The position numbers were made by a program, and so were the translations under genes. The notes beneath the pieces are model-generated. The model made no database searches. It was not told the DNA's origin and was given only the letters and a program-made list of their open reading frames with translations. From Microbacterium esteraromaticum (GTDB lineage: Bacteria > Actinomycetota > Actinomycetes > Actinomycetales > Microbacteriaceae), in the NCBI RefSeq assembly GCF_016907315.1, contig NZ_JAFBBS010000001.1, positions 1,116,001-1,180,000 of the forward strand: a stretch of 64,000 nt of DNA, written 5' to 3'. Below are positions 16,485 to 24,625 of the stretch, piece by piece. How positions within the stretch are numbered: position 1 is the stretch's first letter; each line of letters starts with the position of its first letter.

Positions 16485-17501
16485 ATGCGACGGGTCACCT
16501 TCTTCGACGGCGAGGGCATGCGCGAGGGCATCCTCCTGCCGCGCGACGGCGCGCCCGTACTCGTAGACGGTGATGCCCGGCCCGGCACTTCCCGCCTCGA
16601 CGGCGTCATCACCGGGCTGTTCACCGACCACCACGTGCATCTGCAGCTCGTCGATCACACGCTGCTGGCCGGCTCGCGCCTCGGCCGCGTGGTCGACCTG
16701 GGCGCGAACCCGGAATGGATCGCCGACGTGTCCCGTCACAACTCCGGAGATTCGGGCCCTGATGACGACGCGGAGACCGATTTCGGGCGCGTCGGGCAGG
16801 TTTCTCCGGAGTTGCGCCGGCCGGTCGTCGAGTACGCAGGCCCGTTCCTCACCGCCCCTGGCGGGTATCCCTCCGACCGGGCCTGGGCCCCCGCGGGTTC
16901 GGTGCGGGAGATCCCGGATGCCGCGCACGCGGCGCGCGCGGTCGACGAGCTCGCCGCAGCAGGGGTCTCGCTGATCAAGGTCGTCGCGCACAGCGATGCG
17001 GGCCCGGTGCTCGACGACGAGAGCTTCCGTGCCGTCGTCCAGCAGGCAGCCGTGCGCCGCCTGCCGGTCGTCGCGCATGCCGAGGGCGCCGGGCAGGCGC
17101 AGCGCGCGGTGCGGCTCGGCGCGACCCGCCTGGCGCACGCCCCCTTCAGCGAACCGCTGAGCGATGCCGAGATCGCCGCCCAGGCGGCATCGGCGTCGTG
17201 GATATCGACCATGGCCGTCCATAAGGGCGACGCGCTCGCGATGGTCATCGACAACGTGCGACGCTTCGTCGCGGCGGGCGGCGAGATGCTCTACGGCACC
17301 GACATGGGCAACGGCCCCACCCCCGTCGACCTGCGCGAGACCGAGGTCGACGCACTGCGCGCCGCCGGCATCGACGGCGTCGACCTGCTGGCATCCCTCT
17401 CCCCCGCCGACCCCTTCGACGGCGGACCCCTGCTTCTGCTTCCCGACGGCGACCCGAACCGGGCACGCCGTCTCACCATCGACGACATCACGGAGCCGTG
17501 A
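16485..17501 (+). CDS. Amidohydrolase-superfamily enzyme in the kyn operon (possible formylkynurenine hydrolase)
   Basis: A 338-residue TIM-barrel metal hydrolase. Ligands are visible in order: HxH at His50/His52 (TDHHVHL), Lys165 (LIKVVAHSD, likely carboxylated), His198 (VVAHAEG), His218 (RLAHAPF) and Asp273 (YGTDMGNG). It sits between kynA and kynU, exactly where a formamidase (KynB or another type) is needed to turn formylkynurenine into kynurenine, and no other formamidase is nearby. The function is therefore inferred from position. Residues 85-110 are encoded by a 76-bp palindrome-bounded segment of low-complexity sequence that looks inserted in frame. It could instead act on another amide. 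Confidence 0.75.
   Translation: MRRVTFFDGEGMREGILLPRDGAPVLVDGDARPGTSRLDGVITGLFTDHHVHLQLVDHTLLAGSRLGRVVDLGANPEWIADVSRHNSGDSGPDDDAETDFGRVGQVSPELRRPVVEYAGPFLTAPGGYPSDRAWAPAGSVREIPDAAHAARAVDELAAAGVSLIKVVAHSDAGPVLDDESFRAVVQQAAVRRLPVVAHAEGAGQAQRAVRLGATRLAHAPFSEPLSDAEIAAQAASASWISTMAVHKGDALAMVIDNVRRFVAAGGEMLYGTDMGNGPTPVDLRETEVDALRAAGIDGVDLLASLSPADPFDGGPLLLLPDGDPNRARRLTIDDITEP
16739..16814. repeat. In-frame palindromic element inside the kyn amidohydrolase
   Basis: CAACTCCGGAGA (16739-16750) and TCTCCGGAGTTG (16803-16814) form a perfect 12-bp inverted repeat with a 52-nt interior. It encodes residues 85-110, a Ser/Asp/Gly-rich stretch between two conserved barrel segments, and keeps the reading frame. 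Confidence 0.7.
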
Positions 17502-17502
17502 C

Positions 17503-18729
17503 ATGACCGACATCACCGACGAGCTGCTCGCTGAGGCCCGCAAGCTCGACCAGGCCGACCCGCTCGCTCACCACCTCGCCGAGTTCGCCGACGCCCCCGG
17601 CGTCACCGCCTACCTCGACGGCAATTCGCTGGGTCGCCCGCTGCGCGACCTGCCCGAGAAGGCTGCGGCGTTCATCCGCGACGACTGGGGCACGCGTCTC
17701 ATCCGCTCATGGGACGAGCAGTGGATGGAGCTGCCCATGCGGCTCGGTGACCGCATCGGCGCGATCACCCTCGGTGCCGCCGCGGGCCAGACGGTGGTCG
17801 CCGACTCGACGAGCGTGATGCTCTACAAGCTCATGCGTGCCGCCGTCGCCGCACGCCCCGGCCGCGACGAGATCGTGATCGAGGCGGGCAACTTTCCGAC
17901 CGACCGATTCATCGCGGCCGGCGTCGCGAACGAGACCGGCGCGACGCTGCGCTGGGTCGAGCCGGACCCCATCAGCGGCGTCACCGCCGAGCAGGTCGGA
18001 GAGGTGGTTTCCGAGCGCACCGCGCTCGTGGTGCTGAGCCACGTCGACTACCGCTCGGGCTCGCTCGCCGCCATGCCCGAGATCACCAGGGTGGTCAAGG
18101 ACACCGGCGCCCTCATGCTCTGGGACCTCTGCCACTCGGCGGGCGTCGTGCCGATGCAGCTCGACGAATGGGGCGTCGACATGGCCGTCGGGTGCACCTA
18201 CAAGTACCTGAACGGCGGCCCCGGCTCGCCCGCCTTCGGCTACCTCCGGGCCGAGCACCACGGCACCGTCACCCAGCCGATCCACGGCTGGTGGGGCGCG
18301 GCCGACATCTTCGCGATGGGGCCCGAGTACGCCCCGGTCGGAGGCATCCGCCAGCTTCTCAGCGGAACCCCGCCGGTGCTGTCGATGCTCGCGATGCAGG
18401 GCATGCTCGACCTGATCGAGGCCGAGGGCGTCACCGCGGTGCGGGCGAAGTCGATCACGCTCACCGAGTTCGCCATCCGGGCATACGACGCACTCCTGGC
18501 GCCGCTCGGCGTGCGGCTGCTCTCGCCCCGCGAGGCGTCTCGCCGCGGCGGTCACGTGACGATCGGGCACGACTCGTTCCAGGAGGTCACGAAGCAGCTG
18601 TGGACCGACGGGGTCATCCCCGACTTCCGGTTCCCCGACGGCATCCGCCTCGGACTGTCGCCGCTGAGCACCTCGCACGAGGAGACCCTGCGCGGCGTCA
18701 TCGCCGTGCGCGACGCGCTGCAGCCATGA
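17503..18729 (+). CDS. kynU: Kynureninase
   Basis: A 408-residue PLP-dependent hydrolase that splits kynurenine into anthranilate and alanine. Visible family marks: YLDGNSLGRPL near residue 38, DWGTRLIRSWDEQWMELPMRLGDRIG, SHVDYRSG, LWDLCHSAGV and the PLP lysine Lys234 in CTYKYLNGGPGSPAF. The ATG follows a CGGAG Shine-Dalgarno and starts two bases after the amidohydrolase stop. With kynA it completes conversion of tryptophan to anthranilate. Confidence 0.96.
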   Translation: MTDITDELLAEARKLDQADPLAHHLAEFADAPGVTAYLDGNSLGRPLRDLPEKAAAFIRDDWGTRLIRSWDEQWMELPMRLGDRIGAITLGAAAGQTVVADSTSVMLYKLMRAAVAARPGRDEIVIEAGNFPTDRFIAAGVANETGATLRWVEPDPISGVTAEQVGEVVSERTALVVLSHVDYRSGSLAAMPEITRVVKDTGALMLWDLCHSAGVVPMQLDEWGVDMAVGCTYKYLNGGPGSPAFGYLRAEHHGTVTQPIHGWWGAADIFAMGPEYAPVGGIRQLLSGTPPVLSMLAMQGMLDLIEAEGVTAVRAKSITLTEFAIRAYDALLAPLGVRLLSPREASRRGGHVTIGHDSFQEVTKQLWTDGVIPDFRFPDGIRLGLSPLSTSHEETLRGVIAVRDALQP

Positions 18730-19559
18730 CGCCCGCCTTGCCGCTCGCCGCAGCGGAGGTGGTGCTCGACGACATCGAGGCGCGACCGGGCAGCACCACC
18801 TCGCTGCTGCGCACGCTGATCGGTCTGTACCTGCGTCCGCTCGGCGGGCGCATCCCGTCTGCTGCTCTCGTGCGCCTGGCCGGAGACCTGGGAATCCCCG
18901 CGGCGCGTGCCCGCACCGCGATCACCCGGCTCAAGCAGCGCGGGCTGCTGCTGGCGACGGCGGAGGCCGGGTACGAGCTCAACCCGGCGGCGCTGCCGAT
19001 GCTCGAACGCGGCGACCGCCGCATCTTCGCCGTGCGCACGATGGCAGCGGGAGACGAGTGGATGCTCGTGTCGGCGACCATCCCCGAGACGCGCCGCGAC
19101 CTGCGGCATCAGCTGCGCCGCCGCCTGCACTTCCTCGGCGCCGGTGCGGTGACGGCCGGGCTCTGGATCCTGCCGGCGCACCTGACCGAGGAGGTCGAGC
19201 AGCTGCTCGACGAGCTGGATGCCAGGGCGTACGCGACCCTGTTCCGCACGAGCGATCCGATGCCCGCCGAGCCGCTCGCGGATGCGGCCGCGCGGTGGTG
19301 GGACCTGCGTGCGCTGCGCGCGGAGCACGAGCGGTTCCTCGCATCCGTCGCCGACCTCGACCCCGGCCGGCCCTTCGCCGCCTACGTCCGGCTCATCGAC
19401 AGCTGGCGCGTGCTGCCGTACATCGACCCCGGCCTTCCGGCATCCCTGCTGCCTGCCGACTGGCCGGGCGCGCGCAGCGTGCGCGAGTTCGAGCGGCTGT
19501 CGGCCGCGCTGGGGCCGGGGGCACGGGAGCACGTGCACGGCGTCGCCGGTCGAAGCTGA
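18726..19559 (+). CDS. PaaX-type transcriptional regulator
   Basis: A 277-residue protein with a PaaX N-terminal winged helix (LLRTLIGLYLRPLGGRIPSAALVRLAGDLGIPAARARTAITRLKQRGLL, split over residues 20-75), a Cas2-like middle domain (RRLHFLGAGAVTAGLWILPAH) and a PaaX C-terminal domain (RPFAAYVRLIDSWRVLPYIDPGLPASLLPADWPG). Its ATG overlaps the kynU stop (ATGA), so it is co-translated with the kyn genes and probably represses that operon. PaaX proteins usually sense CoA thioesters; here anthraniloyl-CoA or a kynurenine metabolite is possible. Confidence 0.88.
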   Translation: MTPALPLAAAEVVLDDIEARPGSTTSLLRTLIGLYLRPLGGRIPSAALVRLAGDLGIPAARARTAITRLKQRGLLLATAEAGYELNPAALPMLERGDRRIFAVRTMAAGDEWMLVSATIPETRRDLRHQLRRRLHFLGAGAVTAGLWILPAHLTEEVEQLLDELDARAYATLFRTSDPMPAEPLADAAARWWDLRALRAEHERFLASVADLDPGRPFAAYVRLIDSWRVLPYIDPGLPASLLPADWPGARSVREFERLSAALGPGAREHVHGVAGRS

Positions 19560-19571
19560 CAGGATCGGAGC

Positions 19572-20216
19572 ATGAAGAACTCCGTCAAGGCCGTCATCAT
19601 CACCGGCGGCCTGGTCATGCTGCTGCTGATCGGCCTTCTCGTGTGGGCGGTCGCGCAGCGCGCCGAGTCCGAGAACGACCCGAAGCCTCAGGTGCTGCGC
19701 GAGGAGTCGCACGTGCTCGATGACGGCGGACCCGACGCGGTGACCGTCGTGGAGTTCCTCGACTTCGAATGCGAGGCGTGCGGCGCGTTCTACTCCGTCG
19801 TCGAAGAGCTGCGTCAGAAGTACGACGGGCAGATCACCTATGCGGTGCGCTACTTCCCGCTGCCCGGCCACGTGAACTCGATGAACGCCGCACTCGCCGC
19901 CGAAGCCGCAGCGCAGCAGGGCGAGTTCGAGGCGATGTACCAGCGGCTGTTCGAGACGCAGGCCCAGTGGGGCGAGGCCGCCGAGCCCGACCCGGCGGTC
20001 TTCCGCACTCTGGCCGAGGAGATCGGCCTCGACATGGCTGCCTACGACAAAGCGGTGAAAGACCCCGCCACCTCCGAGCGCGTGCGCCGCGACAGGTCGG
20101 AGGGCACCTTCCTGGGTGTCGAGGGCACGCCCACGTTCTTCGTCGACGGGCAGATGCTCACGCTCGAGAAGTGGGGCGACCTCGAGAAGGCGATCATCGA
20201 GGCGCAGTCGCGCTGA
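19572..20216 (+). CDS. Membrane-anchored DsbA-like thiol oxidoreductase
   Basis: A 214-residue protein with one N-terminal transmembrane anchor (residues 7-28) and an exported thioredoxin-fold domain. The active site is CEAC in FLDFECEACGAFYSVV, and the cis-proline loop is EGTPTFFVDGQML. It resembles actinobacterial DsbA/MdbA-like proteins that form disulfides in exported proteins. It starts 12 bp after the PaaX gene but is functionally unrelated to it; the short distance suggests read-through at most. Confidence 0.9.
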   Translation: MKNSVKAVIITGGLVMLLLIGLLVWAVAQRAESENDPKPQVLREESHVLDDGGPDAVTVVEFLDFECEACGAFYSVVEELRQKYDGQITYAVRYFPLPGHVNSMNAALAAEAAAQQGEFEAMYQRLFETQAQWGEAAEPDPAVFRTLAEEIGLDMAAYDKAVKDPATSERVRRDRSEGTFLGVEGTPTFFVDGQMLTLEKWGDLEKAIIEAQSR

Positions 20217-20254
20217 CGGGAGGGGCGCGAGCCCCCTCCGCCGGCGGACGTCAG
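20213..20254. terminator. Bidirectional terminator hairpin between convergent genes
   Basis: CTGACG (20213-20218) pairs with CGTCAG (20249-20254). Inside, GGAGGGGC (20219-20226) pairs with GCCCCCTCC (20231-20239) with one bulged C. The outer stem includes both stop codons of the flanking convergent genes. Confidence 0.7.
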
Positions 20255-20733
20255 CCGAGTTCGCGCACGAACGCGTCGACGTGCTCGCGAAGGCGCAGCA
20301 TCCGCAGCTCGCGGGCGAGCTCGCGGTCGTACCCCTCGTACGCGAGAGCGGGCAGCCGGCGCACGTTGGCCGAGCAGCCGAAGTTCTCGCAGATCAGCGT
20401 GCCGATGGTGTCGCCGTTGCGTCCGGCGGCACCGGCCTTGCGCGCCGAGAAGAACTGCGCGTCGTTGCGCAGTGTGACGTCATCGCACCACGAGCACTGC
20501 GCGCGCCGGCGCGTTCGCTGCTCGGCGCGCTGCAGGAGGACCCCCACCGGTTCGCCATCGACCTCGGCGACGACGTAGGCGCGGCGGGGCATCTTCGGGT
20601 CGAACCAGCCGAGGTAGTCGAGTTGCTCGAAGTCGATGCGATCGAAGTCGGGGGGCAGGGTCAGAGACGACGCCTCCTTGCGGGAGGCGTTGCGGAAGGA
20701 TGCGCGGATGGCGCGCTCGTCGATGGGACGCAT
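20251..20733 (-). CDS. FBP-domain treble-clef zinc protein (EF-G-binding, FusB-like)
   Basis: A 160-residue protein. The first part is RPIDERAIRASFRNASRKEASSLTLPPDF, followed by a zinc treble clef with CSWC near residue 80 and CENFGC near residue 115. The family is related to the FusB group that binds elongation factor G and rescues it from fusidic acid; many actinobacteria carry one copy of unknown housekeeping role. The start at MRPIDERAI is supported by the domain boundary. It may protect or recycle EF-G; any resistance role is speculative. Confidence 0.8.
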   Translation of the reverse strand: MRPIDERAIRASFRNASRKEASSLTLPPDFDRIDFEQLDYLGWFDPKMPRRAYVVAEVDGEPVGVLLQRAEQRTRRRAQCSWCDDVTLRNDAQFFSARKAGAAGRNGDTIGTLICENFGCSANVRRLPALAYEGYDRELARELRMLRLREHVDAFVRELG

Positions 20734-20863
20734 GAGAGAGTGCTTTCTGGTCGAGATGCCGACGGGCGTCGGCGAGGACTGGGGCATCCTTCAGATCGGA
20801 TGCCGGATACCACGAGCCACCGGTGACGGGAGTTCCGCCGCCGGATCGCTCTCAGCCTCTGCC

Positions 20864-20884
20864 GTCGGCGCGCGACGCGCCGAC
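20864..20884. other. Perfect 9-bp hairpin in a 297-bp gene-free stretch
   Basis: GTCGGCGCG and CGCGCCGAC pair around a CGA loop. It lies in the 20734-21030 gap between the divergent FBP gene and a small hypothetical gene. Nothing else recognisable was seen there. Confidence 0.5.
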
Positions 20885-21030
20885 GATCACCTCTCGCGCC
20901 GGAAAGGCGCACTCTGCAGACAACACGGCGTCCAGTGTACGCCGCCCGTGTTTCGCCCCGTGTCGGCGCCGCTCGACGCACCTGCGACCCGGACGTACTC
21001 TCGGTTCATCCGATCGTGAGGAGAACCACC

Positions 21031-21375
21031 GTGAACACGCCGCAGACCCGCCTTTCGCCCCTCGAGGTGCGTGAGCGTGCGGCGTGCATGTGCGACCACG
21101 GCGACGTCTGCTCCTCCTTCGCCCCTGGGCATGCTCTGCACCTCATCCAGGCGCGGATGGCGTCGGCCACCCCGCTGAGCTGGGTGGATGGCGTCGTCGA
21201 GGCCGCGGATGCGGCATCCGGACGCATCCGCATGCGCACGCTCGACGGCGAGCTGATCTCGCTCTGGAGCGCCGGCGGAGCCGCGCTCGAGGCGCCGGCG
21301 GGAACGCCGGTCGCGCTGCACGGTGCCTACGACGTGCTGGCCGTCGGCCGCGTGCTGTACAACGTCGCGCGCTGA
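21031..21375 (+). CDS. Small conserved-looking protein with CxC...HGxxC motif, function unknown
   Basis: A 114-residue protein starting at GTG, preceded by GAGGAG at a good distance. Cysteines and a histidine cluster near residues 20-28 (ACMCDHGDVC), which could bind a metal. The C-terminal half is a small beta-rich domain (WVDGVVEAADAASGRIRMRTLDGELISLW...LHGAYDVLAVGRVLYNV) that looks like an SH3- or OB-like barrel. No family is recognised. It converges on the Cys-rich copper-storage-like gene, which makes a metal link attractive but unproven. Confidence 0.6.
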   Translation: MNTPQTRLSPLEVRERAACMCDHGDVCSSFAPGHALHLIQARMASATPLSWVDGVVEAADAASGRIRMRTLDGELISLWSAGGAALEAPAGTPVALHGAYDVLAVGRVLYNVAR

Positions 21376-21387
21376 CCGCGGCGCTGT

Positions 21388-21442
21388 CGAATCGCTCGAA
21401 TGGCTGCGAACGGCGGCCGAGAACGACCAGATGAGCGATTCG
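21388..21442. terminator. 10-bp inverted repeat between convergent genes
   Basis: CGAATCGCTC (21388-21397) and GAGCGATTCG (21433-21442) pair perfectly with a 35-nt interior, between two convergent genes. A role as a bidirectional terminator is plausible, though the loop is long. Confidence 0.4.
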
Positions 21443-21463
21443 AACGTGGCCTGTGAGCCGGGG

Positions 21464-21883
21464 TCAGGACGCCATCTTCATCATCATGTCGCGCATGGCC
21501 ATGCATGCGTCCATGCACCCCTTGCAGGCCTGAGCGCACATCCGGCAGACGTCGCTGTGCTCGGCGTGCTGTGCGCACTCATCCATGCACATGCTGCACA
21601 TGGCGATGCAGGCGTCGAGCATCGACATCATCACGGGTGCGGTCATGCCCTGCATCCGCAGCATCGAGCGCATCGTAGTGCCGCACATGTCGGCGCAGTT
21701 CATGCACGCGACACTGCAGTCCATCATCTGCGTCGAGCAGACCGTACAGGCCTGCTCGCATGCCGCACAGGCATCCATGCAGGCCTGCATGACCGACATG
21801 TCCATCATCTCCATGCCGGACGACTTCATCTCCGTCGCCATCGCGTCCATCATCATCGAATCCATGGCTCGCACCGCCTTCAT
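21464..21883 (-). CDS. Cys/Met-rich four-helix protein, cytosolic copper-storage (Csp)-like
   Basis: From the ATG at 21883 the product has 139 residues with 18 cysteines and a very high methionine content. The cysteines fall in helical spacings (CxxxCxxC, CxxCxxxC, e.g. ACMDACAACEQAC and CMNCADMC). This matches the DUF326/Csp group, whose tetramers store many Cu(I) ions inside helix bundles. No signal peptide or Tat motif is seen, so it would be cytosolic. An alternative GTG start at 21952 would add 23 residues with two more Cys; neither start has a strong ribosome site. The Met richness is higher than usual for Csp3-like proteins. Confidence 0.78.
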   Translation of the reverse strand: MKAVRAMDSMMMDAMATEMKSSGMEMMDMSVMQACMDACAACEQACTVCSTQMMDCSVACMNCADMCGTTMRSMLRMQGMTAPVMMSMLDACIAMCSMCMDECAQHAEHSDVCRMCAQACKGCMDACMAMRDMMMKMAS

Positions 21884-21986
21884 CGTCCGATCACACACCG
21901 GGTCTTCGACGGGGCAGGTCGTCCCGCCTGCGGCCAGAGTACGCCTGCGCACGGCGCACGTCGATGGCCGGGAGTAGGGTCACCCT

Positions 21987-23354
21987 GTGCCCACGTTCAC
22001 GCCCCTGCAGCGATTGGTCGTCTCGGTCGCCGTGCTGGCCTCTTTCGTCACCTTCCTCGACGGCACGGTGGTCACCGTCGCGCTCCCGGCGATCAGCCGC
22101 GAACTCGGCGGCGGCATCGCCACGCAGCAGTGGGTGGTCGACGCGTACCTGATCACGCTGAGTGCGCTGATCCTGCTGGCGGGTTCGCTGTCGGATGCCT
22201 ACGGCCGCGTGCGCGTGATGCGGATCGGCCTCATCGCCTTCGGCATCGCGTCGCTCGCCGTCGCGGCCGCCCCCGATCCGCTGGTGCTGATCATCGCCCG
22301 CGCTGCGCAGGGTGCTGCGGGCGCGCTGCTCGTGCCGAGCTCGCTGGCGCTGATCACGGCGACCATGCGCGGCGAGGTGCAGTCGCGCGCCATCGGCGTG
22401 TGGACGGCGTTCACCACTGCGGCGCAGCTCGTCGGCCCGCTCATGGGAGGCCTGTTCGTCGATCTGCTGACCTGGCGGTTCGTCTTCCTCATCAACGTGC
22501 TGCCGATCGCTGTGAACCTCGTACTGCTCGGCCGACTGCATCTGCCCGAACACGAACGCGACGTGCGGGTCGACTGGGTCAGCGGAGTGCTGTGCGCGCT
22601 CGGACTGGGCGCGGTGGTCTTCGCGCTGATCGAGCAGGAGCGGCTCGGGTGGACATCGCCCTGGATCTGGATGCCGGGCGCGGCCGGTCTCGTGCTGCTC
22701 GCGGTCTTCGTCTGGCGGCAGGCCCGCTCGGCGCATCCGCTGCTGCCGTTGTCGATGTTCACCGTGCGCAACTTCGGGTGGGGGAACATCTCGACCCTGT
22801 TCATCTACGCGGCGCTCTCGCTGAACGGCTTCGTGATCGGCGTCTATCTGCAGCAGGGCCCCGGGCTCAGCGCCACCGCGGCTGGGCTCGCGAGCCTGCC
22901 GATCACGGTGCTGATGATCCTGCTGTCGTCGCGAGCCGGTGCGTGGGCGGGACGCCTCGGGCCGCGGCTGTTCATGACGGTGGGCCCCCTGCTGATGGCG
23001 GTCGGAGCCCTGCTGCTGCTCACCGTCGGCCGCGACTTCGACTACTGGTGGCAGGTGCTGCCGTCGATGATCGTGCTCGGCCTCGGTCTCGCGCTCACGG
23101 TCGCCCCGCTCACCTCGGCGATCCTCGGCGCGATCGACGAGCGCCGCAGCGGCATCGCCTCGGCGGTCAACAACGCCGTCTCCCGCGTGGCCGGCCTGCT
23201 GGTGGTCGCCCTCCTGTCGACCATCGTCGGCGGGTCGCTCGACCTCGACGGGTTCCACAGCGCGGCGACCGTCACGGCCGCGCTGTTCGCCGCGGGCGGT
23301 GTGGTGTCGTGGATCGGCATCCGGCGCAATCCGGCCGAGCCCACAGCGGACTGA
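21987..23354 (+). CDS. MFS drug exporter of the DHA2 (14-helix) family
   Basis: A 455-residue transporter with about 14 hydrophobic helices. Motifs: VTFLDGTVVTVALPAISRELG in helix 1, GSLSDAYGRVRVMRIG (motif A loop) and AAQGAAGALLVPSSLALI (motif C-like), all of the QacA/EmrB type. It should export toxic or lipophilic compounds by proton antiport. No regulator gene is adjacent. The divergent neighbour encodes the copper-storage-like protein, with about 100 bp between the starts. Confidence 0.9.
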   Translation: MPTFTPLQRLVVSVAVLASFVTFLDGTVVTVALPAISRELGGGIATQQWVVDAYLITLSALILLAGSLSDAYGRVRVMRIGLIAFGIASLAVAAAPDPLVLIIARAAQGAAGALLVPSSLALITATMRGEVQSRAIGVWTAFTTAAQLVGPLMGGLFVDLLTWRFVFLINVLPIAVNLVLLGRLHLPEHERDVRVDWVSGVLCALGLGAVVFALIEQERLGWTSPWIWMPGAAGLVLLAVFVWRQARSAHPLLPLSMFTVRNFGWGNISTLFIYAALSLNGFVIGVYLQQGPGLSATAAGLASLPITVLMILLSSRAGAWAGRLGPRLFMTVGPLLMAVGALLLLTVGRDFDYWWQVLPSMIVLGLGLALTVAPLTSAILGAIDERRSGIASAVNNAVSRVAGLLVVALLSTIVGGSLDLDGFHSAATVTAALFAAGGVVSWIGIRRNPAEPTAD

Positions 23355-23452
23355 CCAGGGGACGCTGAGCCGAGTGCCACCCGAGACTGTCGCGCCGTCG
23401 GCACGAGCGCAACCCCTCGCGCCGAATGCCCGCGGCGTGATGTGCTGATCCC

Positions 23453-23824
23453 ATGACCCGCAGGACCAGGACACGACGACGGCGATCGGCGAGACACCGC
23501 CGTTCTTCTTCGGCCGCGTTCCTGGCATCCGGCCTCTGCTACGCAGCCAACTGCGCGCTCGGCGCGGCCGTCGCGACCCGCCTGATCGACACCCGCCGGT
23601 TCCGCTGGGTGCATCACGCGCTCTACATCGCGACCGTCTCGACCACGATCCTCGCCCTCGTCGCCGGCATCCGCGGCGATCGACGGGCAGCTCTCACGCT
23701 CTCCCCCGCGCTGGTGCCCCTCGCCGTCATCCCCTATACGGGCACGCACACCCGCCGGCATCCGCTCATCGCCCTCACCGCCGCGCCGTTCATCGTCGCC
23801 GGCGTCGTCACCTCCCGCCGATAG
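23453..23824 (+). CDS. Small membrane protein of unknown function
   Basis: A 123-residue protein with a strongly basic N-terminus (16 Arg in the first 20 residues or so) followed by three or four hydrophobic segments ([66 protein letters not shown]). It ends eight bases before the nitroreductase gene and may be co-transcribed with it. No family is recognised. Confidence 0.6.
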   Translation: MTRRTRTRRRRSARHRRSSSAAFLASGLCYAANCALGAAVATRLIDTRRFRWVHHALYIATVSTTILALVAGIRGDRRAALTLSPALVPLAVIPYTGTHTRRHPLIALTAAPFIVAGVVTSRR

Positions 23825-23831
23825 GAGCACC

Positions 23832-24623
23832 ATGGAATTCCTCGACGTCGTCCGCCGACGAAAGACCACCAACGGGCCGTTCCTGCCCGACCCCGTGAGC
23901 GAAGAGCACCAGCGACTGCTGATCGAGGCCGCGAGCCGCGCACCCTCGCAGTTGAACAGCCAGCCGTGGCGGTTCGTGGTGATCGAGCAGCGCGAGACGA
24001 TCGAGCGCATCGCGAAGATCTCGGGCGAGAGCATGACCGAGGTCATGTCGAACGGCACGTTCTTCGAGCGCTACAAGCCCTACTTCCGGTTCAGCCAGGC
24101 GGAGATGGAGCAGAAGCGCAGCGGGATGCTGTTCGACAAGCTGCCGGCGGTGCTGCGGCCCTTCACCAGCCAGGTGTTCACCTCGCGTGGCCAGAAGCTG
24201 ATGAACTCACTCGGCGTTCCGAAGACGCTCGGGTCGGAGAACGCGAAGCTCGTCGCCGGCTCGCCTCTGCTGCTCGGCGTGATGCTCGACCGCAGCGAGT
24301 ACCGACCAGGCGAGCTGTCGTCGTTCTACTCGGTGTTCAGCATGGGCGCTGCGATGGAGAACATCTGGCTGACCACGGTCGAGCTGGGGATGGGCATCCA
24401 GTTCATCTCTTTCCCGATGGAGGCGCCGGGCCGGTGGGACGAGATCATCGAGCTGCTGCATGTGCCTGACGATCTCGAGCTCATGGCCGTCTACCGGCTC
24501 GGGTATCTGCCCGCCGAGCAGCGGCGGCCCGCGATCGACTGGTCGAGCTCGCAGCGCAAGCTGCCCTCGCAGTTCGTGTTCCGTGAGACCTGCGAGACGC
24601 CGCAGCAGGGCTGGGACGGCTGA
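23832..24623 (+). CDS. Nitroreductase-family flavoprotein
   Basis: A 263-residue FMN-dependent oxidoreductase. The N-terminal [15 protein letters not shown] and [17 protein letters not shown] motif (FMN-binding, equivalent to APS..N.QPW) and the [22 protein letters not shown] core are diagnostic. The middle region (residues 75-135) is longer than in minimal nitroreductases. It reduces nitro, quinone or flavin-type substrates with NAD(P)H; the natural substrate is unknown. ATG preceded by AGGAGC. Confidence 0.88.
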   Translation: MEFLDVVRRRKTTNGPFLPDPVSEEHQRLLIEAASRAPSQLNSQPWRFVVIEQRETIERIAKISGESMTEVMSNGTFFERYKPYFRFSQAEMEQKRSGMLFDKLPAVLRPFTSQVFTSRGQKLMNSLGVPKTLGSENAKLVAGSPLLLGVMLDRSEYRPGELSSFYSVFSMGAAMENIWLTTVELGMGIQFISFPMEAPGRWDEIIELLHVPDDLELMAVYRLGYLPAEQRRPAIDWSSSQRKLPSQFVFRETCETPQQGWDG

Positions 24624-24625
24624 CG

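Noticed and set aside
15384..17543. 719-codon open frame opposite kynA and the amidohydrolase
   Set aside because: No recognisable domain and overlaps well-supported genes; an antisense shadow of third-position GC bias.
21323..23368. 681-codon open frame overlapping the MFS gene in another frame
   Set aside because: Composition is His/Arg/Ala-rich without hydrophobic segments; the MFS frame has clear transporter motifs.
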